A model generated the notes under the pieces. It was not told the origin of the DNA. It made no database searches and saw nothing but the letters and a program-made list of their open reading frames with translations. From positions 591,325 through 655,324 of the forward strand of contig SSNP01000131.1 in NCBI GenBank assembly GCA_006937955.1: a DNA stretch of 64,000 nucleotides, read 5' to 3'. The translations under genes were made by a program, and so were the position numbers. Below, in pieces: positions 1 to 11,830 of this stretch; position 1 is the stretch's first letter, and each line of letters opens with the position of its first letter. The stretch comes from Pachypanchax playfairii. Its lineage: Eukaryota; Chordata; Actinopteri; Cyprinodontiformes; Aplocheilidae.

Positions 1-196
1 AACACGGAACTCGATGCGAACTGTTACGCGCAACTGCAGCTAACAGGGAAGAAGCCCCGAAAAAACGAAAAGTTTTGTCTGAGGAGACAAAAAAAAGAAA
101 AAGGGAGAGTAACCGGATAAAAGGACAGTCAAGAATCAACATTTTATTTATCTGTTTCAAGGCTCAAAACTCGTCAGTAGCCTGCGAAAGTCGCTA
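1..196 (+). pseudogene. Left-edge fragment of a basic, transposon-type ORF
   Basis: Frame 3 is open from the window edge to a stop at 195. Its middle part is lysine/arginine-rich and aligns without gaps over 28 residues to the ORF of the elements at 18.3 and 20.8 kb (shared KK.K.LS at the start and RINI at the end; about 11 identities). After RINI the similarity stops, where the other copies continue with GYAFGSWREL. I read it as the damaged end of a related element that begins outside the window. The assignment rests on one short alignment by eye. Confidence 0.3.
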
Positions 197-1474
197 AAGA
201 GTTGGGGGGGTTGTTGCGGTACCAAACAGAAATTAGACGTTTCTTATTATCAACATCATCATGAAACATCTGGATTTTACGACACTACGCGCTGGTGCTC
301 ATGGGAAATGCAGGCTTCGTTCACGTAAAATAATACCGCTTTTGTCCAGTGGCGCCGCCAAAATAAACCTAAACTGAAAGTTCCTAAGTATTGCTTTAAC
401 TGCAAGTTTTCCATGTTTAAAACACATTTTTCAACTTGTTACCACATGTGAAAATGTGATTTTCAAAATTTATTTTATGTGTTTTTTTTTTTTTTCTGTT
501 TCAAAACCATGTTGCCCATGTGTAAAAACATGGCTCAGATGTGGTTCACCTCATGTATTTTCCACTTTGTGTGTGTGTGTTTTTTTTCTGAAACAACTTC
601 CCATGTGGCACATACTGTATATCACAAGGGCTTTACATGGTAATTTCCCTTTTCAATGTTTTCACAGGTAACAATGTTATTTTTTCTTGTAAAATCCATC
701 TGGTTATTCTATGAGCAATGCAGCAATGAAGACTTTTATATCAAGATGACTGGAGAAAACTAAAAAAGCCATAGAATTTGCTTGAATGTTATTTTCCTTA
801 AGCCATTTACAGTTATCACTAAAAGGTCTTCTATCCTTAAAGAAGTTAAGGAATAAACAGGAGAGACTTAGTTAGTAATGTTGCATTACTTCAGGATCTC
901 TTTACTGAGCATTGCTGCAGGCTGAACTGATGCAGTGTTCTCGCTGAGTCAGGAGCTTCAAACATAAACCCATTCTGCGTGGGTCTACAGGGAGTCAACT
1001 GCAACTTCCACTCTTAACTGTAAACTCATTTCCTAACTGTAATGCCAAAGGGAAGCCCTATTTCCCTAACCATATCAGGCAATTAGAGATTTGTTTTCTC
1101 AGGTAGATTTTTCCCAGTTAACACCTTTGGGTTTCAAATCTTTCGTTGTCTTCTGCTTTCTTCTGCATGAATCAAAAGTAACTGTTTGATGCAACTCACT
1201 GTTCAGAAAAAAAGTCCATGAGGAGTTGTTTTAGTATTGTTTCTCTGAAGTCCTATTTCTGTACATCTACTATAGTCTTTTGCTGTTGTGATTGAAAATG
1301 AAGTAGTTCAAAAGAAACAGGTGGTGACTTAGAGTTAGATCAGTTTTTCACGAAGTCTGTTACATTATTTTATTTTATTTTTTTCCAAAACATATTTTGC
1401 AACATTTTCCAAGAGAATATTCATGTTGTAAACTTCTTCATAAGAAACTCATGAGCATCGCTTGTTTTCAAACA
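197..1474. other. Intronic sequence, no feature recognised
   Basis: AT-rich DNA with poly-T runs and a short TG run near 571-582. ORFs here are short and resemble no known protein. Confidence 0.6.
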
Positions 1475-1478
1475 TTAA

Positions 1479-2040
1479 AGAGGCCATTTCACACAAATTT
1501 CAGGACTTTGTAGTTACTTCTGAAATATTAACCTGTAATATGAAACATTTTATATCTAAAAAACATCAGGCAACACTGATTAACCGACCTTTCAATCTCT
1601 CTGTGTGAAGATTCGGCTGGCTTCGTCAGGCTTTGGGCTGCAACTCATTAATATTCATTATTTGAATTTGCTGGACTCTGATTGGCTAACAAACTAGCTT
1701 AAGAGAGCAAAGAATACTGTTTCCTGCCCCGCTGTGCATGGCAACAGAGCACTGAGTATCTTCTGGTTTGATACATCTAATGCTAACAGCTTTTAGCCAG
1801 CAGCATGCTAGGTTTCAACTGTGGGAGCTGATGAATACTAAAGAGTAAAGGCGTTGTGACATGACAAATACAGGCTTTTGGAACTTGGGAGAACTCAGGT
1901 TTTATCGCCACCTGCGTAGTTTGGGGGATAAAAACTGAAAGAGAAGTTGTTGTGCTGATTTAAAACCCAGTATGAAGGTAAGAACACCTGTGGAGCTAAA
2001 ATATTCAACAGAAAACTCAATTTTTAATGGAAGGGCCTAT
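1479..2040 (+). mobile_element. TTAA-bounded MITE, family A, copy 1
   Basis: A 562-bp unit flanked by TTAA on both sides (1475-1478 and 2041-2044). The ends are AGAGGCCATTTC on the left and GGAAGGGCCTA on the right, an imperfect inverted repeat of TTAAAGAGGCC. Three more copies lie at 14784, 26875 and 39281, all in the same orientation. Shared internal landmarks are an ATTGGCTAAC box, a TTTTAGCCAGCAGCATGCTAG stretch, a GATAAAAACTGAAAG box, and an ATGAAG start followed by a GTAAGA donor (ATG at 1972). TTAA boundaries suggest a piggyBac-type origin, but TTAA cannot be separated from the terminal repeat without an empty site. Confidence 0.75.
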
Positions 2041-2044
2041 TTAA

Positions 2045-2784
2045 GGGACATATATAGCCCCTTTTCCTCAAGGATCAGGTCAGCCAGGTCAGGTCAGCAT
2101 GACCCAGAACAGGACGGTTGTGTTTCCATTACCATCTTGGTAATGAGGACTTAGGTGAGGGCATGGGCGTCCTCTGTCCGTGATGTCATTCGTAATCGAC
2201 ACAAATTTGGACATACGTATTGAGAGCAGGAAACAACACTGGATGACGTTAAGGTATTTTTGTACTTTGTGAGATTCTTCAGCGCTGACAACTTGAATGA
2301 AGTAACAAGTGATAACATGCTCTTGTTGCTGGCTGTTAATTTGACGTAGATCAGGCGACATTCTGTGACATCACTTCACGTGCACACTGCCAGGCCAATC
2401 AGTGGCTGTCACCAAGTAGGTTGGCATGTGACTGACATCACTTTACTGGACCAGTCACTCCATAGGTGGGCATGTTGGGTTGCTTCAACACAATTCAGAC
2501 CAAGGCAGAGGTAGTCCAAAAAAAGGGGTTGGGTCAGCACTGGACAAGGGTAATGGAAACGTGCCAAAACAGGTCTGAATCTACCCATTCCAGTAACATG
2601 TTGCTATTAAAGACTATCCCGTCATCTCTCAACTGCTTCCACAGTGATGAAAAGCTATTTGTGTTTAAAAATAGCTTAGAGTTGCTATTGTGAGAAAAGT
2701 ACTATATTACAATGCAGTAAGGCAAACAGCCTGTTTTTGTACAGCGTTTCAAGTCTTACAGACTAGAGTTACGTTCACACACAC
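2045..2784. other. Intronic sequence, no feature recognised
   Basis: Unremarkable intronic DNA with GTCAGCCAGGTCAGGTCAGC-type short direct repeats near 2078-2099. No credible ORF. Confidence 0.5.
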
Positions 2785-2935
2785 GGACATGCAAATCAGG
2801 AGACTACAGGATTTTTAGAGTCTTACCCAAGGACACTTTGACGTGTGGAGGGGGAGCTGAGATCAAACTACCAACTTTTAGATTGGAAAGCAACTGTGCT
2901 TCCTGCTGAGCCACAGCTGCCATTGAGGGAAAATC
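2785..2935 (-). mobile_element. Degenerate tRNA-type SINE fragment
   Basis: The stretch contains TACCCAAGGACACTTTGACGTG, GATCAAACTACCAACTTTTAG and GCTGAGCCACAGC, each matching part of the minus-strand SINE at 26348-26643. It is truncated and diverged. Confidence 0.55.
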
Positions 2936-4291
2936 CTATCTGTTGTAGCGACCTACGACAGGTACCAAACTTCCAAACAGCTAAACTCTTGCTTTAGCAT
3001 GTAATGAGAAGACATTAAATATACTAGAGCATAATAACAAAACAAGAAAGGAACAACAAACAGGAATAGGTAGTGCAGGCATTCCCCTGTCAGCATAGCT
3101 TTGTATTGCTTTTTTTCAAAATTTCACTCTGACATATTATTGTCTGGATTTTTTATGCTAATTTCAGGACATTTATCATTTAGATGCTAAATAAATCTGT
3201 TACATGGTTTTGCATCTCTTTTTTACACAGTTGTGCAGCATTCATTACACAAAGTTTTACAAACAATTATAACTTCATACTGCAGTTTTTTTCCCATTTT
3301 TTACACACATTATACACATTACATTTTGTGAAACTAAAATACAATCTTTTTTTTTTACTTTATCTCTTTTTTTATGAGTTCAAGTCTCATCATGTCCTCC
3401 TCTGTGAAAAACACTAGAGCATCCAAAAATAATTGTTAGCCCATAAATAACAAGTGTGTATATTTAACACAGAATCCCGTTTGTGATGACAAAGTATGGT
3501 AGGGAAGATGAGAGTAACAATGTTTAACAAGTCCATTCAGAAAGTGAATGATTCTTGTTTCAATTGGTCTTTTTAAAGCAAAGCAAATGTCACATTTCTT
3601 CAGGAAATGGATAATAAAAATTCCGCGGCTGAGAGCAAATTAAAAATAAAATAATTAACATCAAATGTAATTAAAAAAAAACAATTTGTGCTGCTCTTAC
3701 AGAGGGACATTACTTCAGAGAGGGGAAAAAAAAACATTTTAACTTGAAACTGTAAACACTAATCACATGCAAAGGACAATGACAGCAATTATTGTAAACA
3801 CAGAACATAATTTAAAATTTTGAATGCATAAATATATTAAATCTAGGAAAAAAAGTATATATTGTTTGTAAAGTTATAAATGAAGATGTGTGATTTACTG
3901 ATTGGAAAGTTCTGGGGATTCACTTCAGTCATTGATTTGTTTTAGTTTTGTCTACCTCTCAATTATTGGTGTTTGTCTTAAAAAGATATCATATTGTTAC
4001 TATTTAGGGCTTTTATCTTTATTACTATAATATTTATCAGAAATTCTGGTGCTTTAAAAATACAGTGTTAATATTAATTTAGATGCTTCCCCTAAGATTT
4101 TGTTTGAGTTAATCAAAATTTACTTTCTGTACTGTTTGTACTTTAGTTAATAAAGATGAAGATGTGGGAAGATGTTTTTCTTTTTTGTCATCTGCAGTAA
4201 TTTAGAATGAAAAATTGATTAACTTGTTTACTGTCTTTCCAAAGACAGTTTGATTTATGATTAGTTGTTTAGAGAAGGTATATAACATGTG
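2936..4291. other. Intronic sequence, no feature recognised
   Basis: Very AT-rich stretch with homopolymer T and A runs. No repeat with clear ends and no coding potential. Confidence 0.5.
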
Positions 4292-4452
4292 GGGGCTGCA
4301 TGTTGGTTTGAAGACAGACCAGGACCTTTCTGCATGGAGTTTGGATGTTCTCCCTTGTGCATATGGGTTTCTATGGGGGCTCCCTCCTCCTATAGACCAA
4401 AGTTATGCATGTGGTTAATCTAAATGAATGGTTGTGAATAGTTGTCCAATTC

Positions 4453-5016
4453 CAGTGTTGTGCATGAACGCGTTCAATGAACACGTTCATATTTACGGTG
4501 AACTGTGAACTGAACGAATCAGTTTTCATACCATGAACGTGAAAGAGAGCGGAACTCATTTTGGCAAGAATGAGTGGCACACGCAGTTCACGTTCACGCT
4601 CATTTTAAAAGTCAGGTTTTACGACACTGTTAACGGCAACCATGGTCCAGCATGGCTAGTGCTGCTAGGTCCCGCGATCCAGACTCAGCTACAGGCATTG
4701 CTGAAGACAGTTTTGCAGAGCACTTGGGAGAGTTTTATGTACAAACAGAGCAAGACTCAGACGGAAAAAACCTAACGTTTTTGTGCAAACTGTGCCCACC
4801 GGGACTTAACAAGCAAGTACGTACGTCAGCCACATCGAGCTCAAATTTGAAACGCCACATAGAGTTAAAGCATTCGAGCTATCTTGGCAAATATCTGAAT
4901 GACGAACGCAAGAAATCATTACAAAATGTAACAAATGAACGTGAACTAGTTCATTTTTAGATATGTGAACTGAACTTTGAGCTAGTTCTTTTTAAGTATG
5001 AACTGGCACAACACTG
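4453..5016 (+). mobile_element. Non-autonomous hAT element with BED-finger exon
   Basis: A 564-bp element beginning CAGTGTTGTGCATGAACG and ending GGCACAACACTG, so its termini are inverted repeats. It is flanked by a perfect 8-bp direct repeat TCCAATTC (4445-4452 and 5017-5024), the target-site length of hAT transposons. The interior is rich in GTTCA/TGAAC motifs and holds the BED-type ORF listed separately. Confidence 0.9.
4652..4960 (+). pseudogene. hAT transposase N-terminal fragment, BED-type zinc finger
   Basis: A 102-codon ORF inside the hAT element. Residues about 44-76 contain CKLC, then a 24-residue spacer rich in Ser/Thr, then HIELKH, the C-x2-C...H-x4-H layout of BED fingers that bind the termini in hAT transposases. 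The preceding 40 residues are acidic. No dimerisation (hATC) or DDE region follows, so this is only the first part of a transposase of usually 600 or more residues. The last codons run into the right terminal repeat, so the stop is not native. It is unlikely to be an active protein; it shows which family the element came from. Confidence 0.7.
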
Positions 5017-5133
5017 TCCAATTCTATGTAGCCCTGAGATGGACTGGTGACCTGTTCAGAGAGTACCCTGCCCAATGACCCAATGACCACTGCAGATAGG
5101 CACCAGTTCTCTGTGAACCTGAACAAGAACAAG

Positions 5134-6918
5134 TGGATGAATTATGGGACTGTCTGACTAAAACAAATAAAAAGAGTCACTAATGAAATTCAAGCTGCAG
5201 CTAAAACTGTAACTTCTCACTGACAATCATCAAAATGTTTGACGGCTCGTTTCCTGCTTCCTCACCTCATCTCTCAAACAGAAGTCATGGTGGAGATTGT
5301 GTTTTTTTGGGGAAAAAAAAAGATTGAGCTGATAACTTCACTCATAATCAAGCTCATTTTCACTGGCATCCACATTGAGCTTTCAACAAGTTTTAGAAAA
5401 GTTATTTTTCAACTGGCTTCATCAACATTCACTATGTCTGATATCACCAGAGCATTACAGACATGTTTATATAATGTATTCAAATGACATTATTGACATA
5501 TTCCAACATTCGTGTTACTTCTAAAGCTGTTTTATTTGATAAGGAACTTGTGATAATAGTGGGAGGAACAATATCGTTTTGCTTTGTTAATTTTTTCCCT
5601 GATTGAAACAACTTTGTTGAGAATGAAATTTGTGAAAAATCACTACTACAAGCTACAGGGATACAAGACTCAGCAGTTCTCAAACTTTTTAACAGTCGGG
5701 TTACACTAATTAGAAACCAGTATTGTTTCTTGGCTCTAAAACTAAAGTTAGATCAACTTTAGCATTCAGTCCCAATTTTAATAGAGGCCTTTCCTTTAAT
5801 CATTGTACTTTATAGGAAATGTTTTGGACGGCACATCTCAAGGGCTCTCTTTAGTGGGTTAAGGACAACAAATAAGAACCTTAATTATGATGTTATTAGT
5901 ATCCCAATAAAGTATTTTTTACAGTTCCCTAAAGCAAATGAAGACCAATTTCAACTTATACTTGCAAGAATGCATGAAACAGAAATTATTAAATCAATTC
6001 ATAAGGAATAAAACAGCTCCAGTAAATAATAACAAATGTAGGAATAGCAGAATGAATAAATATATAAAGTCCTAGCCGGTCTGATTAACATTTCAATCCT
6101 TTAATCTATCTTTCAGAGCAGTGGTCGAAGCTGAACTAATTTAAGGTATGAAAGGAAAAATAAAAGTTTTGCAGTGACCTCTTCAACTTTCATATATTGA
6201 GGATAGATCAATTTCTTTGTGTCATTATGTGATGAGTCAGAGGTTGCACGCCAGAAGCATTAACAGTCCAGTACAGCATGATGGGAAGTTGTATGATGTT
6301 GTTTGATTCTTTGATTGTTTTTATTTGATCCACGAGAAAGAACATACAAAGCAAAAATATAGTCCTTTTAAGAGGATGAATCAATTTTGGCAGTTGCAAC
6401 ACTCCATAAATATTCCAAGCATCAACACAATAAATCTCACTGAGATGGTGTCGCTGCCCAGTGAATCCATTCAACAGATGTAAATCCAGGTGGCATACTG
6501 TAGGTAGACTCTCGAACACTGAAAATACACATAAAACAGGAGAAAAAATATCCTCAAATCCTGAAATTATTATGATGAAACACCTGATTTAATCCTCTTT
6601 TTGTGTACTTTCACAGAAAATTAAGTTCATACAAGATCATAGTTTCACTGTATGTTTTGAAACTGCTGGAAAAAAAATTTTTTTACCAGCTAGCGAGTGA
6701 TCTGTGTTAGTTTGGAGGAGTTTTTTGTTTAGTACATGAATATTACACCAGAAGCCTCGGTTTGATTCATCACTGACCCAGTAGTATTTATGTTTCATTT
6801 TCTTACTAGACAGTTTAAATTTCTCTTTCACCAGAATGCTTGGGTTAGATTTAGAAATAAAAATTATTATTCAGCTTAGATTAGGAAAACATTAGTATTT
6901 ACTTCATCACCTTGACAA
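5134..6918. other. Intronic sequence, no feature recognised
   Basis: AT-rich DNA. No bounded repeat or credible ORF seen. Confidence 0.5.
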
Positions 6919-7204
6919 GGGGCGGCTATGCCTCAGTGGTTAGAGCAGTCGTCCTCCAACTTGAAGGTTGGCAGATCGATCCCGGCTTCCACCGCCACAT
7001 GTCGAAGTGTCCTCAGGCAAGACACTGAACTGCCCCCAGATCTGCGTATCGGGTTGTGTGAGTGTTAGCCCTTACCCTCTCCCCCCCGGTTTATGTATCG
7101 GGTTGCGTGAATGGGTAAATGCAAAACCTTGTAGTGTGAAAGCGCTTTGAGAGGTCTGAATGACTAGAAAAGCACTATACAAATACAGAAGATTTACCAT
7201 TTTA
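6919..7204 (+). mobile_element. tRNA-derived SINE
   Basis: It starts GGGGCGGCTATGCCTCAGTGG, followed by TTAGAGC (A-box like) and GATCGATCCCGGC (B-box like), the internal RNA polymerase III promoter layout. The body contains CACATGTCGAAGTGTCCT, GGCAAGACACTGAAC and AAAGCGCTTTGAGAGGTC, and the 3' end is AGCACTATACAAATACAG then ATTTACCATTT. A reverse copy is at 26348-26643. It is a retroposon head, not a working tRNA gene. Confidence 0.75.
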
Positions 7205-7264
7205 AACACACTCCTTATTTTGACTTATTTTTGGTCACTCGAACGAGTCCCACTTCATCTTTAA

Positions 7265-7735
7265 ACAGTAGAATAGAATAGAATAGAATAGAATAGAATA
7301 GAATAGAATAGAATAGAATAGCCTTTATTGTCCTTGTACAGTGTACAACGAAATTTGAGCGCTTTCTCACTTGGTGCAAAAATATAAAACAATCAAAACA
7401 ATCAAAGACAATCAAGTATAAGTAAAAACAACAAAGGGTACTAATAAGTAACAATATATACACTTTATTACACGTTGATCAATATGATCAGTAATGTGTG
7501 AAATTTGTGGGCTGATTTTATCTGGTTTTGTTGTTGTTCACGACAGAGATAGCTTTTGGAAAGAAGCTATCTCTGAGTCTGTTGGTCCTGGTTTTGTGTG
7601 ACCTGTACCGTCTTCCTGACGGTAACAGGTTGGAGAGAGAGTTACTGGGGTGGGAGGAGTCCTTGATGATGTTACCAGCTCTGCTGAGGTAGCGAGAGTT
7701 GGCGATGTCCTCCAGGCTGGGCAGTGTGGAATGCT
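7265..7735 (-). mobile_element. 5'-truncated LINE 3' end with pentanucleotide tail
   Basis: On the minus strand the sequence runs from a short coding remnant into a 3' UTR ending CAATAAAGGCTATTC and then about ten TTCTA repeats (7267-7321 on the + strand as TAGAA). One minus-strand frame reads as the C-terminus seen in fish LINEs (ISRAGNIIKDSSHP-like, then LLPSGRRYRS-like). Only the last few hundred bases of the element remain. Clade not determined. Confidence 0.65.
7267..7321 (+). repeat. (TAGAA)n microsatellite
   Basis: About ten near-perfect pentamers forming the tail of the adjoining LINE end. Confidence 0.9.
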
Positions 7736-8488
7736 TAAGAAAAGGAGAGTTTTTACAAGTGCTGCTAAATTTGACAAAAAATGTACTTCTGTTTTGCGTA
7801 TCCAGTGAGATCTGGTTGAGACCTTTTGTCCACCTTTTTGAACTGTTTATTCAGAAAGAGTCTGAATCTTGTACTTGTGTCCAAGCAGACACAAAAGATG
7901 TTATCACTCCTTTTAGAATCTAATATCAGTTATCAGTTATCTTACCAGCTAAATGCCTTTATCCCTCAGATTGCCATGTGGGTTGATTCAGGTCTCTGCA
8001 TTCATCATTGACGAGCCTCTAAAGGGAAAGGTTAACATTTAGATAAAAGGTTTCCAATATATCAGTGGAGAGAATCCTATTTAATGTGGAGTTCTGTTTG
8101 TGGTCTACTGTTTGAACTCTCCAAGTTGATAATTTTAACAATCCCTGTTAAATGTCAGGTGCAATATTGATCTGGTGTAAGTGTTAGAAAGGGTGAGAAA
8201 AACGTCTTCTAAAAATGTAAAAGTTCATTTGATTTTCAAACTGAGGCCAGAAGTTTGGGTGTGAAAGGATTTGTTTTGAAAATTTTTTTTTTTTTCAACA
8301 GTTTTGGGATTTTCAGGTGGGAGTTTTAGTGGTCACAGTTTCTTCTTCTTGCAAATTTTGCAGGAATTTGAAATAAAGGCTTAAAAAGGATTTGTCACTT
8401 AAAACAAAATGTTGGACGTGAAAAATATGTCTGCAGGTAAATGTATACACGCTACTGAAATCATTAGCCCAACCACCAGTCAGATACG
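7736..8488. other. Intronic sequence, no feature recognised
   Basis: No bounded element or credible ORF. A poly-T run lies at 8283-8295. Confidence 0.5.
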
Positions 8489-9262
8489 ACCAACATGTCC
8501 GCACATTATACGACCATATAGATCGATTTTGAAAGCTCCAAAAAATACGACCTGTGAGAGCGTTTTCAAACGACCTGTCGAAGCGTTTTCCGGGCTCCGC
8601 AGAGACTTACTACCGACAGCACATGAGCGCACCTTCCCAAAGGAGCTGACAAATATGCATGCGCGAGGTTTCGCTCTGTTCAGCCGAACAAAACAAAAAT
8701 TCTGCAGCAATATGTATCATTTTAATACAACAGTTAGCTTTAAAATATAAAGATGCATATGAACACACTGTAAAGCCAAATAATTCACGTTAAAAAGCGG
8801 AATGGCTAAGGTTATGGTTTGCAGATAGGGGTCGCATACGGGATATAGTGTCGTTTTCACAATCAACCAATGTGGTCGTATTTCACATGAGGTCGGGCTG
8901 ATACGACCGCGTTGGTCGATTTTATGATCCGTAAAAACGACACTATATTTCGTATGCAACCCCTATCTGTAACCCTAACCTTCACCGTTCCGCTTATTAA
9001 CGTGAAATATTTTGCTTTACAGTGTGTTCATGCATAACTTTACATTTTAAAGCTAACCATTATATTAAAATGAAACATATTGCTACACAATTTGTGTTTT
9101 GTTCGGCTGAACAGAGAGAAACCTTGTGTTTGCGTATTTGTCAGCTCCTCTGGGAAAGTGCAAATATGCGCTGGTGGTAGTTAATCTCTGCGGAACCCAG
9201 GAAACAGGTTGTTTTTTGTAGGTGTCACAATCGACTTATATGGTTATATAATTTGCGGACAG
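8489..9262. mobile_element. Foldback (long inverted repeat) element
   Basis: Two arms of one repeat lie head to head. Arm 1 (about 8489-8900) is in the reverse direction and arm 2 (about 8901-9262) is forward. Shared landmarks on both arms are CGACACTATAT, AACCCTAACCTT, TTTACAGTGTGTTCATGC, TTCGGCTGAACAGAG, CTCTGCGGA and GCGGACA. Arm 2 has an internal deletion and lost its first 20 or so bases. The singleton copy at 59441-59858 has the same orientation as arm 2. Confidence 0.8.
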
Positions 9263-9835
9263 GTAGGAAATCACCCAGTAAAGGTCCAGAAATGACTTTA
9301 TTTGATTTGAATACAAACACGATTCCATGGATCCCTATCACAACTTCATAAAACAAATTAAAACTGTAAAAGTACAAATCTTTTTTAGAATGGAAATTAC
9401 TCAAGTTAAAACACAATTTAACTTGGTGCTCCAGCATTCAGGGGTTTTGATATAATTGTTGTTGTGCACACTAAATTGCATCATTTTTACTACTCTACTG
9501 CTGGAGGTCATATTTACATATTCATTTTCCGTTATCAGTGGCTAACTTTTCAGGCAATTCGTCAAGGATGCTCATTTAATTCAGAGGACCGACATAAAAG
9601 AAAATTAGGCACTCTTCCAAATACAGCCCACATTTATTTTCATTTCTTTCTCTCTCTTATCAGCTGCAAGTTGTGATTCAATGTTCAAGAGTACTTCAGT
9701 ACTGTTAATGTATGTTTCTTACTTGTATACCTGTGTACAGCAGAACTTTACTGAAGTGACCATATGATCTGCCGGTATGGCAACACCTGCAGACCACTGC
9801 TATGTTTAAAGCTTTATTGTTGAAAAAAATAAAGA
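9263..9835. other. Intronic sequence, no feature recognised
   Basis: AT-rich DNA without recognised repeat or gene. Confidence 0.5.
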
Positions 9836-9975
9836 TTTCTGTAGCTCTAACCAGTACCCAGCTCGGGGTAGTTGTGAGTTCAGTATCTTGCCCAAGGATA
9901 CTTCGACACATAGCCTGCCAGCACCGGGGATCGAACCTTCCCCACTACAACTGTCCGCTTAAACTATAGGGCCAC
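9836..9975 (-). mobile_element. SINE head fragment
   Basis: TATCTTGCCCAAGGATACTTCGAC, GCCAGCACCGGGGATCGAACC and a trailing tRNA-like block match the minus-strand SINE at 51715-52030. Confidence 0.6.
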
Positions 9976-10087
9976 AAATAAAGAGAAACTATTGTTTACT
10001 TACAGGGTCATACCAAGAGTTAATTTAGAGTCACCGACAAGACATGTTTGTGCAGAGTGGCAGGAAACCAGAGTAGTAAAACACCCA

Positions 10088-10420
10088 TTGGTTGAACAAC
10101 ATGCAAACTCCACTCAGAAAAACCCCTGAGTTGAATGTAAAACCTTCTTGCTGTGAGGCAACAGTGCACATGAACACTGTGCAAGCAAATATTAGTCAAT
10201 AAATTTTTGCATAAAACATCCATCCATCCATCCATTTCCAGGGGTCATTGGGCAAGAGGCAGGGGACACCTGGGCAGGTCGCCAGTCCATCATAGAGCCA
10301 CATGCATGCACATGGAGAACATGCAAACTCCACGCAGAAAGGTCCCAGCCTGGATTTGAACCCAGGACCTTGCACTGCAAGGCAACAGTCCCACCAACTG
10401 CACCACAGTGCAGCTTGCAT
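10088..10420 (-). mobile_element. SINE with L2-like tail, reverse orientation
   Basis: From high to low coordinates it reads a tRNA-like head (CACTGTGGTGCAGTTGGTGG), GGTCCTGGGTTCAAATCC, GCGTGGAGTTTGCATGTTCT, GGACTGGCGACCTGCCC, and a CATC-repeat tail at 10219-10235. A second, partial head lies beside it at 10088-10170. It is the family of 44710-45041. Confidence 0.75.
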
Positions 10421-11830
10421 AAAAACTTACAATCTAGAATTGTTTCTTGTTTTCATTTGCTGCTTCCATATTTGCATCAATGTGCAAATGCATCAGCACA
10501 CGTTCTTAATTACACCTCCATGGAAACTGCTCTATCTGTTCTTTTTAGATACATCTGTAAAAAGATTTAAGAAAATAACTAAATGATAAGAAAAGTCAGT
10601 TACGTCCCTAGATTTTTCTGTATTTCTAGGTTTTATTCAAGTCTTCCTGTGCCTTTTGCCAATGCTTTCAGTTGTTTTTGTTATCACTGTTAATTTGTTC
10701 AGATCCTCTCTTTCTTTAATTTTACTTCTATATGTGCATGTGCTTAGCGTGTACTTTTGTTTTCCTAAGCCATGTCAAGTCAAGTTTATTCAGTCATGCC
10801 TGTGATTTATTTATTTTCTTGGTTCCTTTAATAACATGTTAGTTTTTACTTCTGATTATCTGCTTCCTGCCTGGACTTGGATCCATTCACCTCACATCTC
10901 AACAAAGGGTCTAAAAACATACTATATTATGCGAAAGCCCCACTTGGTTAAATGCAGTGTAATCAAGAAACACTCTTTCTGTGTATAATCATGTGTTCAT
11001 TGGATCTCTCTTTGCATAAAATGAGATGGATTATATAAGAAAGAAAGTGAGGTGTAACTAACAATTTAAACTGTGAAAAATACTTTTTTTCTTTTTTCTT
11101 TTAAACATAGTGATCTTAACGGATAGCTTCATTTGTGGCTATGTACAGATGCCATCTTAGTACTTTTTTCTTGGTCTTTGACAATGTTTTGCTTCTCATC
11201 CAGTGAGCGTTTTCAACCCAGAATGAGAAGTGAATGGTTTCCAGCTTTTAAGCATGAGTGAGCTGGCTTGCAAATCTCCTGCCTCTTCATCCTCCTGATG
11301 TTTGTTAGGGTCTTTGTTCAAATGGTTTTCATATTTTGAAGTTTTAATCACATGCCTGAAGGTGTGAATTGCTGTGAAACTGTAGGGGGATTCAGAGTTG
11401 AATTTAAAGTTTTGAAAATCTGCACTTCAGGGGATGAAGGCAGACCACAGCTGGATACAGGAGTGTTTCTGATTGATGACAAAGCATTCGTAATACAGAC
11501 GTAGCCATGGGAAGAGCATATAGCCACAAGGTTTCTTCGGAGTGTTCATGATCTTCTGTCTGGGGGGTGTGTGGGTAAAATTCCTGGTGAACAATATCCT
11601 GGTTAACTTAAATCAAACAAATACCTTGAGACCAATACTGGTTCATCCAGACATCAAGTCGCGGCTCAATACCTGACAAATTGAATGAGTTAAAGCCATT
11701 TTTCGGTCTGTTTAGAGATGCATGTGATAGATTATCCCACAGTGGAAATGTGGTAAAAGAAAGACAAACCCACATTTCTGGCAGTATATCAGGCATACCA
11801 TGTTCTCTGCAGTGGAAAAAACAGTTATTA
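10421..11830. other. Intronic sequence, no feature recognised
   Basis: A short LINE-tail-like CAAGTCAAGTTTATTCAG occurs at about 10777-10794. Nothing else recognised. Confidence 0.5.

Larger units (their letters stand above)
4292..5133 (+). mobile_element. Old SINE/L2-type retroposon interrupted by a hAT MITE
   Basis: The left part (4292-4444) carries the SINE landmarks TTTCTGCATGGAGTTTGGATG, TTCTCC and a degenerate GGTTAAT. The right part (5025-5133) continues with GATGGACTGGTGACCTGTTC and GATAGGCACC. Together they parallel the better preserved copy at 44710-45041. The gap between them is exactly the hAT element at 4453-5016 plus its duplicated target site. Confidence 0.7.

Noticed and set aside
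6919..6990. Possible tRNA gene (A- and B-box-like motifs)
   Set aside because: The cloverleaf is not complete and the unit continues into a SINE body that recurs in the window.
8409..8750. 113-codon ORF over the foldback arm
   Set aside because: Not kept in the other arm or in the 59441 copy, so not a conserved coding frame.
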